DNA from: an uncultured Collinsella sp.
GTDB lineage: Bacteria; Actinomycetota; Coriobacteriia; Coriobacteriales; Coriobacteriaceae
Reading direction: 5' to 3'
Length of the DNA stretch: 35,375 bases
Assembly: GCA_900551815.1 (NCBI GenBank)
Contig: URXE01000019.1
Location: forward strand, 1-35,375
The notes beneath the pieces were generated by a model. That model saw only the letters and a program-made list of their open reading frames with translations. It searched no databases and was not told where the DNA came from. Shown here piece by piece: positions 15,922-22,827 of this stretch; the first letter of the stretch is position 1; the number at the start of each line of letters is the position of its first letter. Position numbers and translations under genes: made by a program.

Positions 15922-16509
15922 CTACTCCTCGACGGAGTCGGCCTCGACGGCCCCAGCGGCGTCCGCATCCTCGTCAAGTACACCGGCGGCAGCCTGAGCG
16001 GCAGCGACCTTGGCGGCCGCCTCGGCAGCCTGTGCCTCCTCGCGAGCGCGATCCTCGGCCAGCAGCTCTTGGTACAGGTCCTCGCCCGGCAGCTCCTCGC
16101 TGCGAGCAATCTTACCCAGCACGCCGTTGACAAACGATGCGGACTGGTCGGTACCATAAGCCTTAGCGATTTCGACTGCCTCGTTGATCACGATGGCGTC
16201 CGAGACCTCTTCGTCGGTGAGGAAGCGCATCTCGTAGACGGCGATACGCAGCAGGTTGCGGTCGGCGCCGGGCATGCGCATAAGATCCCAGTTCTTGGCG
16301 ACGGCGCGCAGGGCACAGTCGATGCGATCGATATGCTCGTAGGCACCGCGGCAAAGCTCCAGCGCATAGGGGTCGAGGGGACCCTTCGAGATCAGGAAAT
16401 CGCCCTCGAGGACGCGCTCGAGCGGGCTGTCCGTGGCCTCGGCCTGGAACAGCAGCTGCAGCGCCTGACTGCGGGCAAGCGTGCGCCCGCGATAAACCTT
16501 AAGGCTCAA
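15922..16509 (-). CDS. nusB: Transcription antitermination factor NusB
   Basis: The 195-residue protein has a NusB core of about 140 residues. It begins RTLARSQALQLLFQ and ends with NEAVEIAKAYGTDQSASFVNGVLGKIA, both characteristic. NusB binds boxA RNA with S10 (NusE) to support antitermination in rRNA operons. The start is TTG at 16509, with AAGGAG 6 bases upstream formed by the last codons of asp23. An unusual Ala/Glu/Asp-rich tail of about 50 residues follows the core. It is coupled to asp23 (3-bp gap). Confidence 0.93.
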   Translation of the reverse strand: MSLKVYRGRTLARSQALQLLFQAEATDSPLERVLEGDFLISKGPLDPYALELCRGAYEHIDRIDCALRAVAKNWDLMRMPGADRNLLRIAVYEMRFLTDEEVSDAIVINEAVEIAKAYGTDQSASFVNGVLGKIARSEELPGEDLYQELLAEDRAREEAQAAEAAAKVAAAQAAAGVLDEDADAAGAVEADSVEE

Positions 16510-16512
16510 AGG

Positions 16513-16875
16513 TTACTCCTTGGGGAAAACGAGACCGTCGATGCAAACGTCAACGCGCTCGACCTCGACGCCCACCTGGGCATCGATGACGGCGACCACG
16601 GCGGCGCGAACGGCCTCGGCGAGTTTCTTGAACGGATAGCCAAAGAACACCACGACACGCACGGTGAGTGCGAGCTTGTCGCCGACGACCTCGGCCTCGA
16701 CCGCCGGCTCGGAAGCCGGGGCCTTGGACGAGAGCATCATGGAGACAAGGTTGGTGGCAAGGTCCTTGACGCCAACGGAGGCGATGCCCTCGACATCCGA
16801 CACGGCGCGCGAAACGATGGCGGTCAGAACATCGGGCGAAATGCCGATGCCGTCAATCTTGATTTCCTGGGGCAT
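16513..16875 (-). CDS. Asp23/Gls24 family envelope stress response protein
   Basis: The 120-residue protein has the Asp23/Gls24 (DUF322) layout. An N-terminal IGISPDVLTAIVSRAVSDVEGI stretch is followed by VRVVVFFGYPFKKLAEAVR and a final VERVDVCIDGLVF strand. Many Gram-positives carry such a gene beside nusB. Members associate with the membrane and cell envelope, but the precise function is unsettled. The ATG has AGGAGG 4 bases upstream. It lies 24 bp after efp and 3 bp before nusB. Confidence 0.88.
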   Translation of the reverse strand: MPQEIKIDGIGISPDVLTAIVSRAVSDVEGIASVGVKDLATNLVSMMLSSKAPASEPAVEAEVVGDKLALTVRVVVFFGYPFKKLAEAVRAAVVAVIDAQVGVEVERVDVCIDGLVFPKE

Positions 16876-16899
16876 GAGTCCTCCTAGAAGAGTTGGTTG

Positions 16900-17463
16900 C
16901 TAGACGCGGGAGACGAACTTGCCGTCGCGGGTGTCAACCTTGATGACCTCGCCCTCGTTGAGGTACATGGGGACCTGGATGACAGCGCCGGTGTCGATCG
17001 TGGCCGGCTTGGTGGAACCCTGGACGGTATCGCCCTTAAAGCCCGGGTCGGTCTGGACGATGGTGGTCTCGATGAACATCGGCGGGGTCACGCCCATGAG
17101 CTCATCGTCGGCAAAGAGCAGCTGGCAGATGTCGTTCTCGCGCAGCCACTTGGAGTTCTCGCCCACCATGTCCTCGGGAACGGGAACCTGCTCATAGGTC
17201 TCATTGTCCATGAAGATGTAGTCGGCGCCATCGTTGTAGAGGTACTGGAACTCACGGGTGGTGAGCATGACGCTCTCGAACTTGGTGCCGGCGTTGCAGG
17301 TGTTCTCGACGACGCGGCCGCTCTTGATGTCGCGGGTCTTGTAGCGCACAAACGCGCCGCCCTTGCCCGGCTTGACATGCTGGAACTCGACGATGGTGTA
17401 GACCTTGTCCTTAATGCGGAGACCGAGGCCGTTCTTGAAGTCGGCGGTAGAAATGGTAGGCAT
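16900..17463 (-). CDS. efp: Elongation factor P
   Basis: The 187-residue protein has the three-domain EF-P fold: an N-terminal KOW-like domain followed by two OB domains. It relieves ribosome stalling at consecutive prolines. The tip loop is PGKGGAF with Lys34, the position that is beta-lysylated or otherwise modified in some bacteria. The C-terminal signature region QGSTKPATIDTGAVIQVP is intact. The ATG at 17463 follows GAAAGG by 5 bases and matches the usual EF-P start; the ATG at 17496 is rejected. It is first in a seven-gene operon ending with recN. Confidence 0.96.
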   Translation of the reverse strand: MPTISTADFKNGLGLRIKDKVYTIVEFQHVKPGKGGAFVRYKTRDIKSGRVVENTCNAGTKFESVMLTTREFQYLYNDGADYIFMDNETYEQVPVPEDMVGENSKWLRENDICQLLFADDELMGVTPPMFIETTIVQTDPGFKGDTVQGSTKPATIDTGAVIQVPMYLNEGEVIKVDTRDGKFVSRV

Positions 17464-17520
17464 AGCGACCTTTCTTGTTACGGGCAGAACGCACAAGCGT
17501 CCAAATTACATACGACCGAA

Positions 17521-17526
17521 ATTATA
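17521..17526 (-). promoter_or_regulatory. -10 box of the efp operon promoter
   Basis: A perfect TATAAT on the minus strand lies 57 bases before the efp start and just downstream of the pepQ terminator. The -35 region (around TGCAGG) is poor. Confidence 0.55.
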
Positions 17527-17557
17527 CACTTGCAGAGCTCGCCTGCAGCGAGCGCAT

Positions 17558-17600
17558 AAAAAGAGAACGCGGGGCGTCCGAATCTATCCGGACGCCCCGC
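17558..17600 (-). terminator. Intrinsic terminator of the Xaa-Pro peptidase gene
   Basis: GCGGGGCGTCCG (17569-17580) and CGGACGCCCCGC (17589-17600) form a perfect 12-bp stem. On the minus strand it is followed by GTTCTCTTTTT. Confidence 0.9.
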
Positions 17601-17622
17601 CCCAAAAATCTATCGAAATGGG

Positions 17623-18753
17623 CTAGCAATCGATGACGTGCAGGTCGTGCGGGGTCTTGGTGAAGGGCTCGTAGCCGTTCTCGGTGACGACGCCGTAGTC
17701 CTCCAGGCGCACGCCGCCCACGCCGGGCAGGTAGACGCCGGGCTCCATGGTGATAACCGAGCCGACCTCGATGATGTTCTTGCTGCGGTTGAAGTTGGGC
17801 AGCTCGTGGATGTCGATACCAACGCCGTGGCCCAGACCATGGTTGTAGTAATCGCCATAGCCGGCATCGCCGATGATCTTCTTGGAAAGCTTGAAAATGT
17901 CGTTGCCCTCGACGCCCGGATGGATGGCGGCGACGCACTCCTCGTGCGTACGACGCACGAGCGCATACAGGTCAAGCTGCTCCTGCGTGGGCTCGCCCAT
18001 CACGACGGTACGCGTCATATCAGAGCGATAGTCGCAGTAGCCCGCGCCGTAATCCATGAGGACAAAGTCGCCCTTCTCAATCACACGGTCGCTCGGGACG
18101 GCATGCGGGTTGGCGGTATTGGGGCCGCTCGCCACGATGGAGCCGAAGGCCAGGCTGTCGGCGCCGTTGGCGAACATAAAGTTCTCGAGCTCGTTGCGAA
18201 CCTGCTTCTCGGTCATGCCGGGCTTAATAAAGCCGAGCATATGCTGGAAGGCGGCATCGGTGATCGACTGCGCATGGCGCATGAGCTCGATCTCCTCGGC
18301 GTCCTTGATGGCGCGCATCTTACGGATGTCGTCATGCATCAGCGGCAACATGCAGGCGACGGAACGATCCTCAAGACCACGCTGAATACCCTGGTAGAAG
18401 TTGATCTGCATTTCGTCCTCGACAGCGCAGACGCGGCACTTGTTGGCCGCAATCTTGCCGGCGACCCAACCGGGGATGGTGCCCTCATCCATGTCGTAGA
18501 CCCAGGGGCTGCCGGCGGGCGTGTTCTCCTCAAAGCTGTTGAGGTAGCGCGAGTCGGTATGAAACAGGCACTGATCAGCCGTAATAAACGCCGCGTGCGG
18601 GAACTCGAAGGTGTAGTCGAAGACGCCCTTCACGCCCGTGAGCCAACGAAGATTGGCCTCGTCGCGTACCACGATAGCGTCGTAGCCACGCTCAACCATC
18701 AGGGCACGGACACGTTCGATACGACCGGCAGGACCGGCAGCAAACTCAGACAT
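17623..18753 (-). CDS. pepP/pepQ-like: M24 family Xaa-Pro aminopeptidase/dipeptidase
   Basis: The 376-residue cytoplasmic metallopeptidase has an N-terminal creatinase-like domain (about 10-140) and a C-terminal pita-bread catalytic domain. All five metal ligands can be placed: Asp in LMDYGAGY, Asp in RSDMTRT, His in NHGLGHGVG, Glu in TMEPGVY and Glu in RLEDYG. These enzymes cleave the bond before proline in peptides or dipeptides; aminopeptidase and prolidase cannot be separated by sequence alone. The ATG has AAAGGA 7 bases upstream. It is transcribed alone, from a leader with a long hairpin, and lies just upstream of the polyproline-stalling factor efp. Confidence 0.92.
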   Translation of the reverse strand: MSEFAAGPAGRIERVRALMVERGYDAIVVRDEANLRWLTGVKGVFDYTFEFPHAAFITADQCLFHTDSRYLNSFEENTPAGSPWVYDMDEGTIPGWVAGKIAANKCRVCAVEDEMQINFYQGIQRGLEDRSVACMLPLMHDDIRKMRAIKDAEEIELMRHAQSITDAAFQHMLGFIKPGMTEKQVRNELENFMFANGADSLAFGSIVASGPNTANPHAVPSDRVIEKGDFVLMDYGAGYCDYRSDMTRTVVMGEPTQEQLDLYALVRRTHEECVAAIHPGVEGNDIFKLSKKIIGDAGYGDYYNHGLGHGVGIDIHELPNFNRSKNIIEVGSVITMEPGVYLPGVGGVRLEDYGVVTENGYEPFTKTPHDLHVIDC

Positions 18754-18785
18754 GCAGATTCCTTTCTTATTGTCTCAAAAAGTGC

Positions 18786-18848
18786 GGGACGGGTCTCAAC
18801 CGAACGTCGGAATCGCATGCGAACCGCAACCGATTGGAAACCCGTCCC
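18786..18848 (-). promoter_or_regulatory. Long hairpin in the pepQ-like leader / end of the alaS operon
   Basis: GGGACGGGT (18786-18794) and ACCCGTCCC (18840-18848) close a 63-base imperfect stem with a palindromic GCATGC near the tip. On the minus strand it is followed by GCACTTTTTG. It could be the terminator of the upstream alaS-to-aroB operon. If transcription starts from the TTGACA at 18874-18879, it would instead be an attenuator-like leader of the peptidase gene. Confidence 0.6.
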
Positions 18849-18850
18849 TC

Positions 18851-18879
18851 AACATGATACGAAAGACGATGGATGTCAA
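18851..18879 (-). promoter_or_regulatory. Candidate promoter of the Xaa-Pro peptidase gene
   Basis: A consensus TTGACA (18874-18879) is followed 17 bases later by CATGTT (18851-18856). A better-looking TATCAT lies at only 14 bases. The -35 is convincing; the -10 is not. Confidence 0.4.
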
Positions 18880-18885
18880 TAAAAC

Positions 18886-19995
18886 TTAGAGAAGTTCTTT
18901 GCGAGAAGCCAAGTAGGCGTGAGCATGGCGCTCAAGAACCTCGTCCTCAACGCCCGTTAGACGAATGGCACCGAGTGCCGCAGGCAGCGGCAACATGCTG
19001 CGGTTCGAGCGGACAAACTGCTGCTTGCGGAACTCCTCGATAAACGCGGTGGGCTCCAGGTCGAAGGCAAGCTCCTCGATACCAAAGTCCTCCAGGCAGT
19101 CATCGACTTCAAAGACGTAATCGATATCGAAGTCGCAAGCATCGTGGGCAACGCGCGCCTCAAAGCGCATGCCCTCGGACAACAGCTGGTAGGCAGGGAC
19201 CTGCGATGCGGCATCGCCCAAGCAGGTGCGCAGGGTACGCTCCCCCGTCTTGCCAAAATCGAGAGCATGGCGGGCGCTCGGGTTCGTGGCCATCAGTACG
19301 TCCTTGCGGGCAGTCTGAGACCACTGAACGGCATTGACGAGCGCGACCTCCTCGCCCGTGAGAATCTCGGGGACGGTCTCAGTAAACTGGTTCCAGCGGG
19401 ACTTGCTGCTCGAAAGCATGGTGCCGACAAGTACCGCATAGCCGAGCTTAAGGTCCTCGGGGTCCGCCTCGCGAACAAGGTCGAGGTCACACACGACCAA
19501 GCCCGGCTCGGGACGGAACGCGATAGCGGGAAGCGCATTCGCCGACGAGGCGACGAGCGGCATCATGGTCGTCGCGACCGTGAGCATGGCGTCGAACGTC
19601 GTCGGCAGCAAGGCGCACTCGGTGCGACCGCACCACTGATTGGCACACCAGCAAACGACCGAGCAGGTCGACGTGTCGCCGACAGCGACAACGAGATCGT
19701 CGCAAGTAATGCCGTTAGCCGACAGGGCGCCAAAGACGGTATCGGCATCGGCCAGCGTAGCACCGGCAGGAGAAACCTCAAGGGCGAGCAGCGACACGGT
19801 AAAACCGGCGTCGACCAGCGCATGCTCGACGACCTCACCAAAGCGCTCGGATGTAGCGTCGTTCCAAACCACCATCGCGCGCTTAGGCTTGCCCACAGCC
19901 GAGGCAAACATGCGCGGCAGTTCCTCGAACGCGCCCAATCCGACGCGGACATCGACACTGCGGTTTTGGAAATTGATAAGTTGACGGCGAATCAT
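18886..19995 (-). CDS. Degenerate 3-dehydroquinate synthase-like protein
   Basis: The 369-residue protein keeps scattered AroB landmarks: the VAVGD turn (103-107), LPTT (130-133), DLDLV (170-174) and LDFGKT (245-250). The hallmark AroB motifs are changed. The GGGVxGDLxGFxA loop is reduced to VAVGD. AEVIKYG is replaced by YAVLVG (186-191), GHTFGHA by GKTGERT (248-254) and HGEAVAIG by SEGMRFEA (273-280). The known Zn ligands (one Glu, two His) therefore appear to be missing, and 3-dehydroquinate synthase activity is doubtful. The start at 19995 overlaps the aroK stop (ATGA), so the pair is translated together. It may be a pseudo-enzyme or have a new substrate. Confidence 0.7.
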   Translation of the reverse strand: MIRRQLINFQNRSVDVRVGLGAFEELPRMFASAVGKPKRAMVVWNDATSERFGEVVEHALVDAGFTVSLLALEVSPAGATLADADTVFGALSANGITCDDLVVAVGDTSTCSVVCWCANQWCGRTECALLPTTFDAMLTVATTMMPLVASSANALPAIAFRPEPGLVVCDLDLVREADPEDLKLGYAVLVGTMLSSSKSRWNQFTETVPEILTGEEVALVNAVQWSQTARKDVLMATNPSARHALDFGKTGERTLRTCLGDAASQVPAYQLLSEGMRFEARVAHDACDFDIDYVFEVDDCLEDFGIEELAFDLEPTAFIEEFRKQQFVRSNRSMLPLPAALGAIRLTGVEDEVLERHAHAYLASRKELL

Positions 19996-20525
19996 AGCAG
20001 CCCACGCTCCAAAAGCATCTCGGCACAAAGGTAGGAAACGTCCTCGAAGGACTTGTTGCGGATATCAAGGGTAATATCGGCGGCCTGGCGATACAGCGGA
20101 CGGCGATGCTCAAACAGGCGCGCAGCATGCTCGGGTGAGCGGAAATCTGGTCGGGTATCGGAGCGGCGAATCTGGCGCAACGAGTCCTCAAAGTCGCCTT
20201 CGAGGTACACGCATGTACCCATCTCGTGCATCAGCTCAATGTTCACCGGCGTCTCGACGATGCCACCCCCGCACGATACCAGCAGGCTGCGCTCACTTTG
20301 AAGCGAACGGAGTGCCGAGGTCTCGAGTTCGCGAAAACGATCCTCGCCCTCGGTCTTAAATATCTCGGTCACCGACTTGCCGCATCGACGCACAACCAAA
20401 CGATCGGTATCGATGAATCGACGCTTGAACATAGTGCCCACGTTGCGCGCAAGCGTCGACTTGCCCGCGCCCAAAAAGCCGATAAAGAAGATATGGTCAC
20501 AGCCGTGTTTGATATGCTGAGACAT
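19992..20525 (-). CDS. aroK: Shikimate kinase
   Basis: The 177-residue P-loop kinase phosphorylates shikimate at O3. The residues are in place: Walker A GFLGAGKST (16-24), the shikimate-binding DTDR (39-42), FRELE (64-68), CGGGIV (85-90), the lid region around RPDFRSP and the later RRPLY. The ATG at 20525 lies 8 bases after the yqeG stop, with GAGGAA upstream. The next gene is AroB-like but degenerate, so a complete local shikimate step pair should not be assumed. Confidence 0.92.
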   Translation of the reverse strand: MSQHIKHGCDHIFFIGFLGAGKSTLARNVGTMFKRRFIDTDRLVVRRCGKSVTEIFKTEGEDRFRELETSALRSLQSERSLLVSCGGGIVETPVNIELMHEMGTCVYLEGDFEDSLRQIRRSDTRPDFRSPEHAARLFEHRRPLYRQAADITLDIRNKSFEDVSYLCAEMLLERGLL

Positions 20526-20533
20526 GGCGAAAC

Positions 20534-21031
20534 CTATTCCTCACAGGGAAGATCGCGCAGGGCCCGGCGCTCAAAGATACGGAAGATCTGCGTGTACCAC
20601 AGGTCCTGGGTTGCCTGCGGCTTGACCAGAATAGTGTCAACGCCAGCAAAGTTTCCGCTCCATACGTCGGTGTACAGCTGGTCACCGATCAGTACGGCCT
20701 CGTTAGCCGTGGCCCCCAGGCGCTTAAGGCCCGCTTTGAGGGCAAATGGCGCCGGCTTCATGGCGTGGCTGATGGCCTCGAGCCCCAACTCACGAGCCGA
20801 TGCCATAACCTGGTCGCGATGCCAGTTGTTGGACACCATGCACAGCTTAAAGCCCTTGGCATGGGCGGCCTCGAGCCAGGCGGAAACCGCAGCGGGTACC
20901 TGCTCGGTATCACGCGGCACCAGGGTGTTGTCGCGATCGAGCAGAATGGCGCGCTTGCCGTCGGCCCAGAGGGTATCGAGGTCGATGCGATCGACCGAGG
21001 CAACATATCGTTTGGGGCTAAAAATCCTCAT
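20534..21031 (-). CDS. yqeG: YqeG family HAD-IIIA phosphatase
   Basis: The 165-residue HAD-superfamily protein has the nucleophile motif LLDRDNTLV (D32 and D34), motif II SNNW, a KPAPFALKAGLKRLG stretch containing the motif III Lys, and motif IV GDQLYTDVW. This pattern is typical of YqeG, a small phosphatase often found beside mltG, ruvX or aroE/aroK in Gram-positives. Its substrate is not established. The ATG at 21031 overlaps the mltG stop region, and the TTG at 21043 is an alternative start. Confidence 0.88.
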   Translation of the reverse strand: MRIFSPKRYVASVDRIDLDTLWADGKRAILLDRDNTLVPRDTEQVPAAVSAWLEAAHAKGFKLCMVSNNWHRDQVMASARELGLEAISHAMKPAPFALKAGLKRLGATANEAVLIGDQLYTDVWSGNFAGVDTILVKPQATQDLWYTQIFRIFERRALRDLPCEE

Positions 21032-21033
21032 GA

Positions 21034-22389
21034 TCAATTCCAAGACTGTTGGTGCTCTTCGTAGGTCTTCGAGAAATACTCCTCGTCCTGTGTGATGTAG
21101 AAATACAGGTCATCGGAGTCGGTCGGCTCAAGGGTGGCCTTGAGCGCCTCGAGCGACGGAGAGCAAATGGGCGTGGGCGGGAGGCCCTCGTGCTTATAGG
21201 TGTTATACGGGCTATCGCTCTGCAGGTCGTCGGCGGTAACCTCGCCGCCGGTGACGTACATCATGGTCGCATCGCTATTGAGGTAACGCAGGCCATCGAG
21301 CTTGCCCGCCAGACGGTTATAGAAAACCGATGCCACATGCGCGCGCTGATCGGCGTTGAGGCCCTCGCGCTCGACAATCGAGGCAAGGTTAACGATTTCG
21401 TAATCGGACATCTCCACGCCATAGCGCTCCTTGATCTTGGCCTCGCAGCTGGCAAAGTCAAGCGACTTATACTCAGCGTTGAACTGGTCAAGCATGGCGC
21501 GAATCACATCATCGGCGCTTGGGTCCTTGCCCAACGAATACGTCTTGGGGAACAGGAAACCCTCGAGCGAATCGTTCGCGACGTCCTTAAGGAAGGCGTA
21601 ATCATTCACATAATTGCTCGCCTTAGCCTGGTTAAGGAAGTCTTCCTTAGAAATGCTGTCGTACGCCTTGGCCACTCGGTCGGCGACCTGATCGACCGTC
21701 AGGCCCTCAGGAATCGTGAGCGCATCGGAGCCGGCGTTGGGACCTTCCATAAGCTGCTGGACGACCTTCGTGGCATCCATGAGCGTGGTAAACGAATACT
21801 TACCCGGCTTAAGCGACATATCCGCGTTGAGCTTTTTGACAGCCGCGTAATAATCCTTGGGATTTTCGACGATATGATTCTCGGAGAGAATCGAAGCGAT
21901 GCTGTCACCCGAGGCACCATCGGGAATCATGATAGTAACCTGCTGGCCTGCAACGACTTTCGCATCCTCACCGGCAAAGAAGCCCTTGACGGCCGGCACG
22001 ACAAAGAAAACGATCGCGACAAGCGCAAGCACGGCAACGACGCCACCGATAATCATAGGCACCGGGGAGCTTTTCTTTTGGGCACCACGGCGGGCGTGCG
22101 TGTTATAGCTCGAGCGCGTGGCCGGAGCAACGCCGTGCGAGCCATGAGCATGACGTGCGTGGGAGCGTGATTGTGGGGCCTGTCCCTGCATGCGCTGGGC
22201 AGGAGCTTGCTGCTTAAAACGAGCGCCGCCAGCGGGCTGCGCGGGACGAGCGGCGGGATGTTGAGCAGCACGCTGAGTAGGCTGAGCCGAACGCTGCATC
22301 GGCTGCGCCGGGCGCTGGCCAGGCTGAGCAGGGCGCTGCGCGGGCTGCCGTGTACGATTCTGCTGGCGCGGATCGGAAGCGCTAGGCAT
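21034..22389 (-). CDS. mltG: Endolytic transglycosylase MltG
   Basis: The 451-residue inner-membrane enzyme cleaves nascent peptidoglycan and limits glycan chain length. Residues 1-105 form a cytoplasmic Pro/Gln/Arg/Ala-rich region with repeated AQRPAQP-like units. A single membrane helix spans about 110-133. A LysM-like domain (about 145-200) and the YceG catalytic domain follow. The catalytic Glu lies in LASIVEREG, and the substrate-cleft motif SPYNTYKHEGLPPTPICSP is intact. The ATG has GAGGAGG 6 bases upstream and overlaps ruvX by 8 bases. The long disordered N-terminus is much larger than in the E. coli protein. Confidence 0.93.
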   Translation of the reverse strand: MPSASDPRQQNRTRQPAQRPAQPGQRPAQPMQRSAQPTQRAAQHPAARPAQPAGGARFKQQAPAQRMQGQAPQSRSHARHAHGSHGVAPATRSSYNTHARRGAQKKSSPVPMIIGGVVAVLALVAIVFFVVPAVKGFFAGEDAKVVAGQQVTIMIPDGASGDSIASILSENHIVENPKDYYAAVKKLNADMSLKPGKYSFTTLMDATKVVQQLMEGPNAGSDALTIPEGLTVDQVADRVAKAYDSISKEDFLNQAKASNYVNDYAFLKDVANDSLEGFLFPKTYSLGKDPSADDVIRAMLDQFNAEYKSLDFASCEAKIKERYGVEMSDYEIVNLASIVEREGLNADQRAHVASVFYNRLAGKLDGLRYLNSDATMMYVTGGEVTADDLQSDSPYNTYKHEGLPPTPICSPSLEALKATLEPTDSDDLYFYITQDEEYFSKTYEEHQQSWN

Positions 22390-22810
22390 GCTGAACCTCC
22401 TCGTTTTTGCGATCGAGCCATGTCTGCAAGAACAGGCTGGCGGCGATCATGTCAATCTTGCCCCTCATCTGCTTTTCGTTGAGCCCCTGCTCTCGCAGGA
22501 TTCGCTTGGCCTCCTGCGAGGACAGACGCTCGTCCTCAAACTCCAGCGGAAGGTCGAGCTCGTCGGCAATCTTTTGGGCCACGGCGGCGACGCGCTCGGC
22601 CTGGGGGCCGGGTTCACCGGCCATGGTCAAAGGACGTCCGCTTACCAGGATATCGGGCTCATAGTCCTCGACCAGGTAGCGAAACGTCTTTGACATACCG
22701 GTGACCTCGGCAGCAGGAAGCACCTTGACAGGCATCGCCATCTTGCCATCACGGCTCGAGACGGCAATGCCAATCCTGGTCTCCCCTATGTCCAGCGCGA
22801 GCGCGACCAC
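22382..22810 (-). CDS. ruvX: RuvX/YqgF family putative Holliday junction resolvase
   Basis: The 142-residue RNase H-fold protein has LALDIGETRIGIAVS at the N-terminus with the first catalytic Asp, VSGRPLTMAGEPGPQA in the middle, and LPLEFEDERLSS with further acidic residues. The C-terminal GKIDMIAASLFLQTWLD supplies the last Asp. Members act in 16S rRNA 5' processing or as putative junction resolvases. The start is GTG at 22810. The alaS-ruvX-mltG order is conserved across Gram-positives. Confidence 0.92.
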   Translation of the reverse strand: MVALALDIGETRIGIAVSSRDGKMAMPVKVLPAAEVTGMSKTFRYLVEDYEPDILVSGRPLTMAGEPGPQAERVAAVAQKIADELDLPLEFEDERLSSQEAKRILREQGLNEKQMRGKIDMIAASLFLQTWLDRKNEEVQHA

Positions 22811-22827
22811 AGCGACAACCTAGGTTC

